The notes: generated by a model from the sequence alone, not told the origin. A stretch of DNA of 64,000 nt from Myxococcales bacterium (GCA_020633295.1 JACKDW010000006.1:450896-514895), one strand, 5' to 3'. Shown: positions 50,877 through 60,323, counted from the first letter of the stretch. Made by a program: numbers and translations.

Positions 50877-51503
50877 CTAGCCCCGCCGCAGCTTCCCGGC
50901 GAGGTCGGTGCCGATCACGAGCTGCATCGCCGAGCGCAGCTCCGGCCGCGCGGCCAGCAGCGTCCGCAGCGCGTCGCAGTCCCAGGCCAGGAAGGTCGTC
51001 TCCTCCGCGGCCGAGACCTCGGCGGAGCACGGGCTCTCGGTCAAGAACCCCATCTCCCCGACAAATTGCCCCTCGGACAGGTGCGCGACGACCTCGCCGT
51101 CGACGAGCACCTCGAGGCGCCCGCGCTCGATGACCCGCAGCGCGTCGAGCTGCTGCCCGCGCGCGAGGATCGAGCGCCCCGCCGGCGCGGTCACCCACGC
51201 GCCGGTCCTCGAGAGCCGCAAGAACTCCCGCGGGCTCAGCGATCGAAACACGCGCTGGTACAGCCGCGTCTCGCGGGCGTCGAGCGTGACGGGGCGCCGC
51301 TCGAGCAGCAGCGCGCGGATCTGCAGCGCGTTGATGCCCAGGAACACGACGTTCCAGATGATCGGCGGGAGCAGGTTGTTCGCCAGGTAGTACGGGAACA
51401 GCATGCCGATGGCGATGACCGTCAGGCACCGCAGCCAGAGGATGTCGCGGACCAGGTACGAGAGCAGGAACAGGACGTTCGCGCCGTGGACCAAGAACGC
51501 CAT
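50877..51503 (-). CDS. Popeye-domain membrane protein with cyclic-nucleotide-binding fold
   Basis: This protein of 208 residues has three N-terminal TM helices and a cytoplasmic cNMP-binding fold. The sequence closely follows the animal POPDC layout: LVHGANVLFLLSYLV, IIWNVVFLGINALQIRALLL, ERRPVTLDARETRLYQRVF, the cNMP region GQFVGEMGFLTESPCSAEVSAAE, then FLAWDCDALRTLLAARPEL and a final IGTDLAGKL. The canonical CNB phosphate-binding Arg is Cys here, as animal POPDC proteins also lack the classical cassette. ATG 51503 shares TGATG with the stop of the upstream peroxiredoxin-like gene and has GGGGG 7 bases upstream, so translation is likely coupled. Confidence 0.88.
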   Translation of the reverse strand: MAFLVHGANVLFLLSYLVRDILWLRCLTVIAIGMLFPYYLANNLLPPIIWNVVFLGINALQIRALLLERRPVTLDARETRLYQRVFRSLSPREFLRLSRTGAWVTAPAGRSILARGQQLDALRVIERGRLEVLVDGEVVAHLSEGQFVGEMGFLTESPCSAEVSAAEETTFLAWDCDALRTLLAARPELRSAMQLVIGTDLAGKLRRG

Positions 51504-52120
51504 CACACCACCCCCTTGCCCGCGAGCGCGGCGGCGTCGCGCCGACCGACCACCCGCATCGCCGCCGCGACCAGCTCCCCGGGGTCGGCGTTGTCGGCGA
51601 TGTACTCGCTGCGGTGCGCGTAGACGACGACGCCGTCGCCGTCCATGACGACCGCGCCGCCCTGCTGCGCGTGGTCACCGTCGCCGCGGTACTGACGGTA
51701 GCCGTCGCCGAGCGCCCGCAGCTGCGAGTAGATCGCGCGCCCGCCCAGCGTCCCCAGCCACGCGCGCCGCAGCCCGGCGGCGGCGTAGCTCGTGCGCTCC
51801 GGGTCGCTGACGATCGTCACGCCCTTGTCGGCGAGCCCGTGGCGCAGCACGAAGTCGCCGATGTGCTGCGGCTCGCCGTTGCCGACCATCAGCACGCGGG
51901 CGCCGAGCGCCGTCAGCTCGTGCAGCCGCGGCGAGATCGTCGCGACGTGCTTGCTGCAGCCCACGCAGCCGAAGTGGCGCAGGAACACGATCACCGTCGG
52001 CTGCCCGAGCGCCAGCTCGCGCAGCGGCCGGCGCGAGCCCGACGCGTCCGTCACGATCGCGTCGAGCAGCGCGTCGGGCAGCCGCTCTCCCATTCGAAGC
52101 CCGTCCATCGCCGCGATCAT
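51503..52120 (-). CDS. Peroxiredoxin-like protein (AhpC/TSA type, PRXL2-like)
   Basis: This protein of 205 residues has the thioredoxin-fold motif VFLRHFGCVGCSKHVATI with a CxxC pair, followed by LTALGARVLMVGNGEP and GDGVVVYAHRSEY, matching AhpC-TSA_2/PRXL2-type proteins. It has a thiol redox role; whether it is a peroxidase is unproven. Start ATG 52120 or 52108 (no strong site). It is followed directly by the Popeye gene with overlapping TGATG and lies 86 bases after the kinase-macro gene on the same strand. Confidence 0.82.
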   Translation of the reverse strand: MIAAMDGLRMGERLPDALLDAIVTDASGSRRPLRELALGQPTVIVFLRHFGCVGCSKHVATISPRLHELTALGARVLMVGNGEPQHIGDFVLRHGLADKGVTIVSDPERTSYAAAGLRRAWLGTLGGRAIYSQLRALGDGYRQYRGDGDHAQQGGAVVMDGDGVVVYAHRSEYIADNADPGELVAAAMRVVGRRDAAALAGKGVV

Positions 52121-52206
52121 AGTCGCAGCGCCCGCGCGTCCCCGCGCGACGTGAACACGCGAGCGGTCGCGCGTCGTGGGCCGTGGTCGGCCCCGCTCAG
52201 CCCCGC

Positions 52207-53847
52207 TCAGTAGAGGACGATCCGGACGTCGCGGACGCACGAGAGCCCGCGCAGCAGCTCGCGCGCGAGGTAGCGAAACAGCGTGTCGAGGCAGATCTCG
52301 CGGGAGAACCCGCCGTTGCCCGTCGCCAGCAGCGGCAGCGCCATCGTGCGCACGCCCAGCGTCTCCGCGTGATAGATGCAGCTGCCCAGGATCTCGCAGA
52401 TCAGGTCGCGGCTCGGGCCCGGCCCGTCGTCGCGCCCGCGTCCGCGCAGCGTGATCCCGTGGAACACGAAGCGCGGGCTCAGCTCGCCGGCCGAGGTCAC
52501 GACCGCCCGACCCGCGCGCACCGGCACGTAGCGCTGCGCCTCGGCGAACACGCCCTCCCCGGCCGCGGTGCGGATCGCTCGCGACACGCCGCTGCGCATG
52601 CTCAGGTACTGGTCGTCGGAGCTCACGAGCGCCTCGACGTCCTGCTCGACGAGGTCCCCGCAGAGGATCGTCAGCGTGCGCTCGCCCGGGAAGCTGAAGA
52701 CGTCCAGCACGCGCCCGAGCGCCGCGCCCGTCCCGTCCGCGATCTCGAGGTAGCGCGCCCGACGAGCGCGGTAGCGCTCGAGGTGAGGCCGCAGCGCGAC
52801 GTCCTCCACCGCGTCCCAGGGCGAGAGCGCGTCGACGACCGGGTCGATCACCGCGAGGACCTCGGCGAAGGACGAGAAGCGATCCGACGGCGACTTCGCC
52901 ATGCAGCGCTCGATGATCTCGCTCGTGCGCGCGGTGATCCCCGGGCTCAGAGACCGCGGCGGCGTGAGCGGCTCGCTCTTGTGCTTGTGCAGGATCGCGA
53001 ACCAGTTCCCGCCGTCGAACGCCGGGCGCCCCGTCAGCGCGTGATAGAAGGTCGCGCCGAAGCTGTAGATGTCGGCGCGCGTGTCGACCCGCCGCGGATC
53101 CTCGGCCTGCTCCGGCGCCATGTACCAGGGGCTCCCGAGAACCTGTCCGACGAGCAAGGCCTCGTCGATCTCGCTGGGCCCGCGCGCGAGCCCGAAGTCG
53201 ACGACGCGCGCCGCCCCCTCGCCGTCGACGAAGATGTTGGAGGGCTTGAGGTCGCGGTGAATGATCCCGGCCTCGGCGGCCGCGTGCATGCCGCGCGCCG
53301 TGTCGCGCATCCACCGGATCACGCGGTCCTCCTCGATCCCGCCGGGCCCCGCCTCGCGCTCGTGCGCACGCATGAGCCGCGCGAGATCCAGCCCGTTGAT
53401 CCACTCCATCACGAGCACCGGGCCGCGCTCCGGCAGGATGTCGAAGTCGTGGATCTCGACAACGTGCGGCGAGTCGATCTTCGCGAGGATGCGCGCCTCC
53501 TGCAGGAAGCGCCCCTGCGGCGCGCCGGGGAGCAGCACCTTGATGGCGACCTGCTTCTCGAGCGTGCGGTGACGGGCCCGGTAGACCACGCCCATGCCGC
53601 CGCGCCCGACCTCCTCGAGGACCTCGTAGCGCGCGCTGACGTCGCCGCCGCCGAGCGCGAGGCCCTGGAGATCATCACCCCTTCGCGCGACGCGATCCTG
53701 GGACGGCAGCGTCTCGGCCCCGTGGGCCCACAGGGTCTCCGCGTGGGACGCGGTCTGCTTCGCGCCGCCGTCGAGCGTCTCCGCTTGCGAGGCGAGCGCG
53801 GATCCCTCGAGCTCGACAGCCGGCCGCGGAGAGGTCCGCTCGAACAT
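52207..53847 (-). CDS. Ser/Thr protein kinase fused to a macro domain
   Basis: This protein has 546 residues from ATG 53847 (in-frame GTG/TTG up to 53925 possible). The kinase domain is about 70-345: GRGGMGVVYRA, VAIKVL, HRDLKPSN (near 198), DFGLARG, WYMAPEQ; all catalytic residues are present. The C-terminal 160 residues form a macro domain: LTILCGDLVEQDVEALVSSD (ADP-ribose loop region), then VFHGI and TMALPLLATGNGGFSREICL (the second ligand loop GNGGF). Macro domains bind ADP-ribose or related nucleotides and some hydrolyse them. No TM helix is seen. This is an unusual fusion that could couple ADP-ribose signals to phosphorylation. Confidence 0.88.
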   Translation of the reverse strand: MFERTSPRPAVELEGSALASQAETLDGGAKQTASHAETLWAHGAETLPSQDRVARRGDDLQGLALGGGDVSARYEVLEEVGRGGMGVVYRARHRTLEKQVAIKVLLPGAPQGRFLQEARILAKIDSPHVVEIHDFDILPERGPVLVMEWINGLDLARLMRAHEREAGPGGIEEDRVIRWMRDTARGMHAAAEAGIIHRDLKPSNIFVDGEGAARVVDFGLARGPSEIDEALLVGQVLGSPWYMAPEQAEDPRRVDTRADIYSFGATFYHALTGRPAFDGGNWFAILHKHKSEPLTPPRSLSPGITARTSEIIERCMAKSPSDRFSSFAEVLAVIDPVVDALSPWDAVEDVALRPHLERYRARRARYLEIADGTGAALGRVLDVFSFPGERTLTILCGDLVEQDVEALVSSDDQYLSMRSGVSRAIRTAAGEGVFAEAQRYVPVRAGRAVVTSAGELSPRFVFHGITLRGRGRDDGPGPSRDLICEILGSCIYHAETLGVRTMALPLLATGNGGFSREICLDTLFRYLARELLRGLSCVRDVRIVLY

Positions 53848-54090
53848 CGAGTCTCGATCGCCGCGCCGCGCAGTCACGGAGTCACCCACCGGGGCAGCAT
53901 GCCCCGCGGGACACCTCACGTTCAACCACCGCGCGCCGATATTCGCGCGCGACGGCGCGCTCCCGCGCGTCGCGTCGCGATCGCCGAGGCTCGCCGCCGC
54001 TGGACCGACCGCCGCGCCCGCTCGCGGCGCCCGCTCGACGCCGACCGACGCGTCGCCGATCGCCCCGACCCAGGCGCGCCGTGAGCCTCG

Positions 54091-57000
54091 TCAGCGCCCC
54101 GCCGCGCGGTGACGCAGGCAGTAGAGGTGGCGGTCGTGACCGCCGACGATCACCTCGAGGACCCCGTCCCCGTCGACATCTGCGGCCGTCGGCGCCGCCT
54201 CGATCGGCTGATCGGGCGTCGTCCGGAACCGCCAGCGCGACGCGCCGTCGAGGGCCGAGAGCGCGTGCACCGTGCCGTCGCGCAGCCCGAGCAGCAGCTC
54301 GGGCGCCCCGTCCGACTCGAGATCGGCGACGGTCAGCGGGCTGCCGATCTCGAGCGCGTCGCCGTCGGGCCCGGTGAAGCTCCGCTCCCATCGCGGCGCG
54401 CCGTCGCGGTCCAGCGCGACGAGCCCGCGCGCGCGCGACCCCGCGATGATCTCGAGCGCGCCGTCCCCGTCGATGTCGACGATCGCCGGCGCGCTCCGGC
54501 TGGTCCCGAGGCCAGGTATCGCCCAGCGCAGCGCGCCGTCGGCCGCGCTCCTGCACTCCACGCCGTCGTCGTGGGTCAGCGCGAGCTCGAGGACGCCATC
54601 GCCGTCGAGGTCGGCGACCGCGGGCGCGTGGACCATGCGCTGCGCGAGCGCGACGCTCCACGCGGGCGCGCCGTCGCGGCCGCGCAGCGCGACCAGCGTG
54701 CCGTCGAGCAGCGTGAGGAGCACGATGGGCTCGGCGGCGGCGCTCGGGCGGATGATGAGCGGGGTCGCCCACGCGCCGGTGCTCAGCGTCCGCCGCCACA
54801 GCGTTCGACGCAGCGCGCGACCGTCGACGGCCACGACCTCGCGGGCCGCGTCCCACGAGACCATGACGAGCTCCGCGTCGCCGTCGCCGTCGAGGTCGCC
54901 GACGCCCGGCGACGCGTACGCGGTGAACGCCTCGACCTGCTCGAGCGCCCGCGCGTCGACGCCGGAGTGACGCTGCAGGCGACCGCTCACGAGCGTGATG
55001 ACGTCGAGCCCGCCGTCGTCGCGGGGGAGCAGCGCGGGCGCGCGGATCATGATCGGCCGCTCGTCGCTGGCGGCCTGCAGCAGCCCGGTGCGCGCGTCGA
55101 ACAGCAGCAGGCCCGAGCTCGCGCCCACGCTGTTGTGCACGACGAGCTCGGGCTCGCCGTCGCCGTCCGTGTCCGCGACGCGCGGCCGCCCGCGCACGGC
55201 GTCCGCCGCCCGTCGCTGCCACACGACCTTGGGCCCCGTGATGACCGTGGGCCCGTTGGTGTCGACGAGCAGCTCGTCGAATCCGTCGTGGTTCGCGTCG
55301 CGCGTGCGCTGGAGGCGAAGCACGCCCGAGGTCAGCGGGACGGTGCCCAGCGGCGCGAGCGATCGCGTGTACGCGTGCAGCGTCTGGCCGATGACGCCCA
55401 CGAGCTCGCGCGCGCCGTCGCCGTCCCAGTCGGCGGCGATCGGGTGGATGAGCGGCGTGTCCGCGCGCTGACGCAGCAGCTCGCCGCTGGCGGCGTCTCG
55501 CAGCTCGAGCCGACCGTCCGCGACCAGCACGACGACCTGCGGTCCGCCGTCTTCGAAGCGGAGCAGTCGCGCGCCCCCGTCCGACGGCCGCGTCCACAGC
55601 GGCCGTCCGCCTCGCCCGTCGATCATCGCGACCCTGACGCGCTCCTGCCCGTCGGCGCCCGGTGACGGCCGCGCGTCGTCGGGGAGCAGGCTGAGCACGT
55701 CCGGCGCGCCGTCGCCGTTGACGTCGCCGATCGCGTCCTCTCGCTCGAGCGCCGAGGCGCGCGCGACGACGACGCGCCACCCCAGCGCGCCGCCGCGCGC
55801 CGCCGCGCTCCACAGCGAGTCCTGCTCGCCGGTTCGCCCGCGGCCGACGATCCGCGTCTCGCCGTCGCCCCCGACGAGCGCGTGCAGACCCAGCTCGCGC
55901 GCGCTCGGTCGAAACCCGTAGGCGAGCTGCTCATCCTCGTGCGACGTCGACCACAGCAGCGCGCCCGACCCAGCGTCGCGGGCCGCTCGTCGCCCGCCGC
56001 CGACTTCGAAGATCACCGGCGCGCGCGCGTCGACGCGCGCGTGCCGGACCCCTGCCCCCGCGCTCGCGACGCTCCACAGCGGTCGCCCCGTCGCCCCGTC
56101 GAGCGCGACCAAACGGTCCTTCCAGACACCCCACGCGAGCACGTCGAGCTGCCCGTCGACGCCGACGTCGTGGAGCAGGAGCTCGTGGTCATCACCCTCG
56201 GCGGCCTGCGCGTGGTCCGGGAGCGACGCGGCGGTCCAGCGCGGCTCGACGAGGCCGCGCGCCCGCGACGACCACGCGCGCACCACGAGCCGCCCGTCCT
56301 CCGCCGCGACGCCGACGATGTCATCGACCCCGTCGCCGTCGAGCTCGCCGACGCGGGTCGCGGTCAGGATCCCCGGGTGGACCACGACGCGCCACAGCTT
56401 CGCGTCGTTCCACGGGTCGTAGGCCGTCCAGACCCCGAAGTTGAGGTGCGCGAGGTCGTCGAGGCCGTCGCCGTTGATGTCGCCGAGCCAGCGCAGATCG
56501 AGGTTGACCCCCGTGACCGGTCGACTCCACGCGACCGCGCGCGTGAGCGAGACGAAGCGCGAGTGAGTCTCGCCGGCGACCGCCCGCCACGCGAAGCGCT
56601 GCTCGTAGTGCCCCTCCTTGCTCACCCGGATCGCGTGCTCGCCCGTGTCGACCGCGAAGTTGCGCAGCCGCGAGCCGTAGTCGACGTCGTCGACGAACAC
56701 GCTCCCGCCCGTCGGCTCGACGTCGAGCTCGAAGATCGCCTGCTCGTGCTGGAGCGTGAACGCGAGCTCGTGCCGCGCCCCGGCGCTGACGTCCGCGATC
56801 GCCTCGGCGGGCAGGAAGCCGGGGTCGTCGATCGTGACGCGGTGCAGCCCGGGGCGCAGGCGCAGCGCGCCGCCGGGCGCGTCGGCCGGCGCGCCGTCGA
56901 CGAGCACGCGCGCCGGCGTGTACGGCCGCCCGCGCCAGCTCGCCCGGAGCACGACCTCACCTGGCTGGATCAACAGGTACACGAGGTAGCCGAGCAGCGT

Positions 57001-58116
57001 CAGCGCCATCGGCACGCTCACGAGCGTCAGCGCGCGACGGAGCTGTCGCACCCGCCGGCGCTCGAGCGCCGCGATCAAGGCGTGCACGTCGGGAAACCGC
57101 GCGTCACGATCCACGCTCAGCCCACGCCGCAGGAGCGCCCGCAGCCAGCGCGGGATCACCCGGGCGTCAGCCGGCGGGCTCGGGTCCCCCTTGAGGATGA
57201 GCGCGCGCAGGTAGCCGAGGCGCTTGGCCTGGAACGGGCGCTCGCCGTAGAGCGCCTCCCACAGCGCGACGCAGAGGCTGTACTGATCGCCGCGCGCGTC
57301 CTCGGCGTGCCCGAGGTAGCGCTCCGGAGGGATGTACGCCGGGGTGCCGAGCAGCGCGCCCTCCTGCGTGAGCTGATCGGAGAGCGGATCGCTCTCGCTC
57401 GCGGACAGGGGCGCGCCCGCGTCGATCGACCTCGGCTCGCTCGCCTTGCCCGACGCGCCGAGCGAGACGGCGCGCGCGAGGCCGAAGTCGAGGATCACCG
57501 CGCGGCCGCGCTGGTCGATCATGATGTTGTCTGGCTTGAGGTCGCGGTGCAGCAGCCCCTGCTCGTGGGCCGCCGCGAGCCCGCGCGCGACCTGGACGAA
57601 CACCTCGACGATCGCGGGGATCGATCGTTTCTGCTCCTTGAGCCAGGCGCGTAGCGTCACCCCCTCGATGAACTCGATCGCCAGGAACACGCGGCCGTCG
57701 ACGAGCCCGACGTCGTAGACCTGCGCGACGTTCGGGTGCGAGATCCGGGCGCCCGCGCGGGCCTCTCGGAGCAGGCGCGCGCGCGCGGCCTCGGCGTCCT
57801 CCGCCGCCGAGATCCGATCGGTGCGCAGCAGCTTGATCGCGACCTTGCGATCGAGCTCGCGGTCGTAGGCGCGGTGCACGACGCCGAGGCCGCCCGCGCC
57901 GAGCTTGCCGATCAGCATGAAGCGCCCGACCACGCTGCCGGTCGTGAGCTCGGGCGCTCGCTTCGCGCGCGCGGGCCCGGGCGCGAAGCCCCACGCGAGC
58001 GCCCCCGCCGCATCGGTCGCCGGCGCGTCAGCGCCTGGCAGCGCGCGCGTCGGGGCGTCGTCCGAGTCGGTCGAGTCCGCCGACGCCGAACCGACGTGAT
58101 GATCCGAGAGCAGCAC
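54091..58116 (-). CDS. Receptor kinase: STK, TM, PEGA-like, FG-GAP propeller
   Basis: This protein of 1341 residues has a cytoplasmic kinase domain (about 60-345; GAGGLGVVHRA, VAIKLL, HRDLKPDN near 189, DFGLARA, complete). One TM helix follows at about 368-386 (LTLLGYLVYLLIQPGEVV), then PEGA-like beta domains (about 390-505) and a C-terminal FG-GAP/VCBS-like propeller made of repeated LGDINGDGLDDL, DLDGDGDAELVMVS, DLDGDGVLELALT, DIDGDGALEIIAG and DVDGDGVLEVIVGG units. The external propeller is probably a ligand or polysaccharide sensor that signals inward. Site H lies 57 bases upstream. Confidence 0.9.
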   Translation of the reverse strand: MLLSDHHVGSASADSTDSDDAPTRALPGADAPATDAAGALAWGFAPGPARAKRAPELTTGSVVGRFMLIGKLGAGGLGVVHRAYDRELDRKVAIKLLRTDRISAAEDAEAARARLLREARAGARISHPNVAQVYDVGLVDGRVFLAIEFIEGVTLRAWLKEQKRSIPAIVEVFVQVARGLAAAHEQGLLHRDLKPDNIMIDQRGRAVILDFGLARAVSLGASGKASEPRSIDAGAPLSASESDPLSDQLTQEGALLGTPAYIPPERYLGHAEDARGDQYSLCVALWEALYGERPFQAKRLGYLRALILKGDPSPPADARVIPRWLRALLRRGLSVDRDARFPDVHALIAALERRRVRQLRRALTLVSVPMALTLLGYLVYLLIQPGEVVLRASWRGRPYTPARVLVDGAPADAPGGALRLRPGLHRVTIDDPGFLPAEAIADVSAGARHELAFTLQHEQAIFELDVEPTGGSVFVDDVDYGSRLRNFAVDTGEHAIRVSKEGHYEQRFAWRAVAGETHSRFVSLTRAVAWSRPVTGVNLDLRWLGDINGDGLDDLAHLNFGVWTAYDPWNDAKLWRVVVHPGILTATRVGELDGDGVDDIVGVAAEDGRLVVRAWSSRARGLVEPRWTAASLPDHAQAAEGDDHELLLHDVGVDGQLDVLAWGVWKDRLVALDGATGRPLWSVASAGAGVRHARVDARAPVIFEVGGGRRAARDAGSGALLWSTSHEDEQLAYGFRPSARELGLHALVGGDGETRIVGRGRTGEQDSLWSAAARGGALGWRVVVARASALEREDAIGDVNGDGAPDVLSLLPDDARPSPGADGQERVRVAMIDGRGGRPLWTRPSDGGARLLRFEDGGPQVVVLVADGRLELRDAASGELLRQRADTPLIHPIAADWDGDGARELVGVIGQTLHAYTRSLAPLGTVPLTSGVLRLQRTRDANHDGFDELLVDTNGPTVITGPKVVWQRRAADAVRGRPRVADTDGDGEPELVVHNSVGASSGLLLFDARTGLLQAASDERPIMIRAPALLPRDDGGLDVITLVSGRLQRHSGVDARALEQVEAFTAYASPGVGDLDGDGDAELVMVSWDAAREVVAVDGRALRRTLWRRTLSTGAWATPLIIRPSAAAEPIVLLTLLDGTLVALRGRDGAPAWSVALAQRMVHAPAVADLDGDGVLELALTHDDGVECRSAADGALRWAIPGLGTSRSAPAIVDIDGDGALEIIAGSRARGLVALDRDGAPRWERSFTGPDGDALEIGSPLTVADLESDGAPELLLGLRDGTVHALSALDGASRWRFRTTPDQPIEAAPTAADVDGDGVLEVIVGGHDRHLYCLRHRAAGR

Positions 58117-58172
58117 TGGCGCGCGCCCGCGTGATTATCGCATATCGCCGCGGCGCGCCGACGCGTTATAGC

Positions 58173-58189
58173 TGTCTTAAACGACAGAA
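58173..58189 (+). promoter_or_regulatory. TGTCT-N7-CAGAA variant element, site H
   Basis: TGTCT-TAAACGA-CAGAA; CTGTC/GACAG is also an inverted repeat with a 6-base gap. It lies 57 bases upstream of the receptor kinase start (minus strand). Confidence 0.35.
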
Positions 58190-58337
58190 GTATTTGTACA
58201 TGTTGAAGAAGCCCGACGGTCGCGCGCGCGACGACCTCGAGGCGCCCGCCGCGGCGCGCGCCCGTCGGTCGAGGCGCGCGCCGCTGATCAGCGCGCGCTC
58301 GACCGGACGCCGCTGGCTCACCAGCGCGGGCGCTCGC

Positions 58338-60170
58338 TCAGCGCAGCGGGTACGCGCCCCGGTACTCGCGCTCGACGGCCTCGACGACGCCGTTCGCGTC
58401 GACCAGGTAGTCCGTCGGGTGCGCCGCGCCGGAGTGCATCGCGCTGACGAGGAACAGCTCATCGTAAAGATCCTCGTACGGCGCGTTGTGCTCGAGGACC
58501 TCCGCGGGCGTCGAGAAGGCGTCGCGGTAGTGACCGCGCGCCATGTCCTCGATCCCCCAGCGCGCCGGGAAGCCGTAGAGGTCGACGTCTTCGGCGCTGA
58601 GCAGCACCGGCCGCGCGCCGCCGTCGAGCGCGCCGCGGCGCGCGAGCCAGGCCGCGTCGAGGATCACCGGCCACATCGCCGCGCAGTCGTAGCTGTGAAA
58701 GATCGCGCGCACGCGCCCGCCGGGTGTCGGCAGCGCGTGGACCGTCAGCTCCTGATCGGCGTACTCGATCGCGGGGAAGCCCTGACCCGGGGCCGGGCGC
58801 TCCTCGCCGTCGGCTTCACGCAGCACCACCAGCAGGGACTCGTCGCGCGTCGCGAGCTCGTCGCCGCCCGGCGTGACCAGCCTGGTGAGCAGCCTGAATT
58901 CCTGCTCGCCGCGCGCGGGGAGCTGCTCGCGCGGCAGCGTGAGCGTGTGCTCTTCACCAGGCCCAAAGGTCAGCTCTGCGAACGGCGGCTCGCCGAAGCG
59001 CGACACCGACAAGCGCAGCGTCGCGCCGCCGGGGTTGCGCGCCGCGAGCTCGATCGGCGCGCCGGAGAGCCCGTAGACCGAGCCCGGGAGGTCGAGCTCG
59101 AGCGCGTCGCCGGAGAGCTCGATCCCGATCCGATCGAGGTAGGTCCAGTCCGAGACGATCAGGTCCCCGCCGACGAAGCGCCCGCTCACCGCGGCGCCGG
59201 CGCTCGTGTAGGGCCACGCGCCCTGACCGATGAAGCCGGCCACGCGCGGCGCGTCCGCTTCAGTCGTCGCGAGATCGTAGAGGAACACGCCCGAGAGCCC
59301 GACCGTCGCGAGCGCGTCGCCGTCGAGATCGGCGGAGGTCACGACCGTCGGCGGGCGCACCTGAGCCGCGAGCGCGAGGCCGGAGCCCTCTGACAGCTGG
59401 ACCACGACCGCGCCCGCCGAGCCGAGCGCGACCGCCACGCGGTCTCCTCGAAGCGAGAGATCGAGCGCCGGCCCGTCGAGCGCGAGCGCCCCGAGCGGCT
59501 CGTAGTCGACGCCGGACCAGGCGAGCCGCGTGAGCGCGCCGTCGGCCGCGAGCGCGAGCACGCGCCCGCCGTCGGCCGCGACGTGGTGAATGTTGCCCGG
59601 CAGCGACGCGACGCGCGGCTCGCCGATGTCGCCGTCCGCCGCGATCTCGGCGAACCACAGGCCGTCGTCGAAGCGCGCGAGCAGCAGCCGATCGCCGTCG
59701 ACGTGAAGATCGCGGACGTGCAGCTCGGGGTCGTCGATGATCGGCTTGCGCAGGCGCGGGACCGCCGGATCCGCGAGGTCGTAGGCGTACGCGGAGCCGC
59801 GATCCGAGGCGCAGTACAGCGTCTCGGTCGGCGCGTGGATCGCGAGCGTCGTGCAGCGGATCACCACGCCGGTCGCGGGCGGTCGATCGAGCGTGAGCTC
59901 GAGCGCGCCGTCGGGCCCGACGCGCGCGGCGCCGAGCGTGTCGAAGCTGTTGCCGACGTAGACGTGCTCCCCGTAGACCGCGAGCTCGACGAGGTGCGCG
60001 CCCCGGATCGGGTACTCGATCTGCGCGCGCCGCTGCAGACCCGCGACGGCCGCGGGCGCGTCGAGCTCCGCCCCGCAGGCGACCGTCGAGCTCGCGGCGC
60101 CGAGCAGCGTGAGCGCGCCGCGCAACGTGGGCCGCGCGCGGCGATCCGACCGGCGAGTCGAGCGAGTCAC
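58338..60170 (-). CDS. Beta-propeller lipoprotein with C-terminal thioredoxin-fold-like region
   Basis: This protein of about 610 residues starts at GTG 60170, giving a lipobox STVAC (Cys about 32); ATG 60275 would add 35 residues before the signal. Residues 50-390 contain repeated LALAADGALTRLAWSGVD and VYGEHVYVGNSFDTL-like blades (LVIVD or PQQ type propeller). The last 130 residues (VRAIFHSYDCAAMWPVILDAAW to DYLVDANGVVEAVEREYRGAYP) resemble a thioredoxin-like fold, but only one Cys is at the expected place. It is probably periplasmic or surface bound; function unknown. Confidence 0.68.
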   Translation of the reverse strand: MTRSTRRSDRRARPTLRGALTLLGAASSTVACGAELDAPAAVAGLQRRAQIEYPIRGAHLVELAVYGEHVYVGNSFDTLGAARVGPDGALELTLDRPPATGVVIRCTTLAIHAPTETLYCASDRGSAYAYDLADPAVPRLRKPIIDDPELHVRDLHVDGDRLLLARFDDGLWFAEIAADGDIGEPRVASLPGNIHHVAADGGRVLALAADGALTRLAWSGVDYEPLGALALDGPALDLSLRGDRVAVALGSAGAVVVQLSEGSGLALAAQVRPPTVVTSADLDGDALATVGLSGVFLYDLATTEADAPRVAGFIGQGAWPYTSAGAAVSGRFVGGDLIVSDWTYLDRIGIELSGDALELDLPGSVYGLSGAPIELAARNPGGATLRLSVSRFGEPPFAELTFGPGEEHTLTLPREQLPARGEQEFRLLTRLVTPGGDELATRDESLLVVLREADGEERPAPGQGFPAIEYADQELTVHALPTPGGRVRAIFHSYDCAAMWPVILDAAWLARRGALDGGARPVLLSAEDVDLYGFPARWGIEDMARGHYRDAFSTPAEVLEHNAPYEDLYDELFLVSAMHSGAAHPTDYLVDANGVVEAVEREYRGAYPLR

Positions 60171-60323
60171 GACGTCGAGCACAATACCAGCGGGCGCCGC
60201 GCGCCGGGCGTCCGCCGAGCGCCGCGTCGCGGCGGCGCGATCTCGAGCCGCGCCCCCGACTGCTCCATAGGACATATTTAAAAAAGGGCGCCGCCGCCGT
60301 CGCGCCCGGCGAGCGGGCGCCGG

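Noticed and set aside
54091..58116. Quinoprotein dehydrogenase (PQQ) reading of the propeller
   Set aside because: Blades follow the D-x-DGDG FG-GAP/VCBS pattern with Ca2+-type loops, and the N-terminus is a complete kinase; no quinoprotein catalytic residues are seen.
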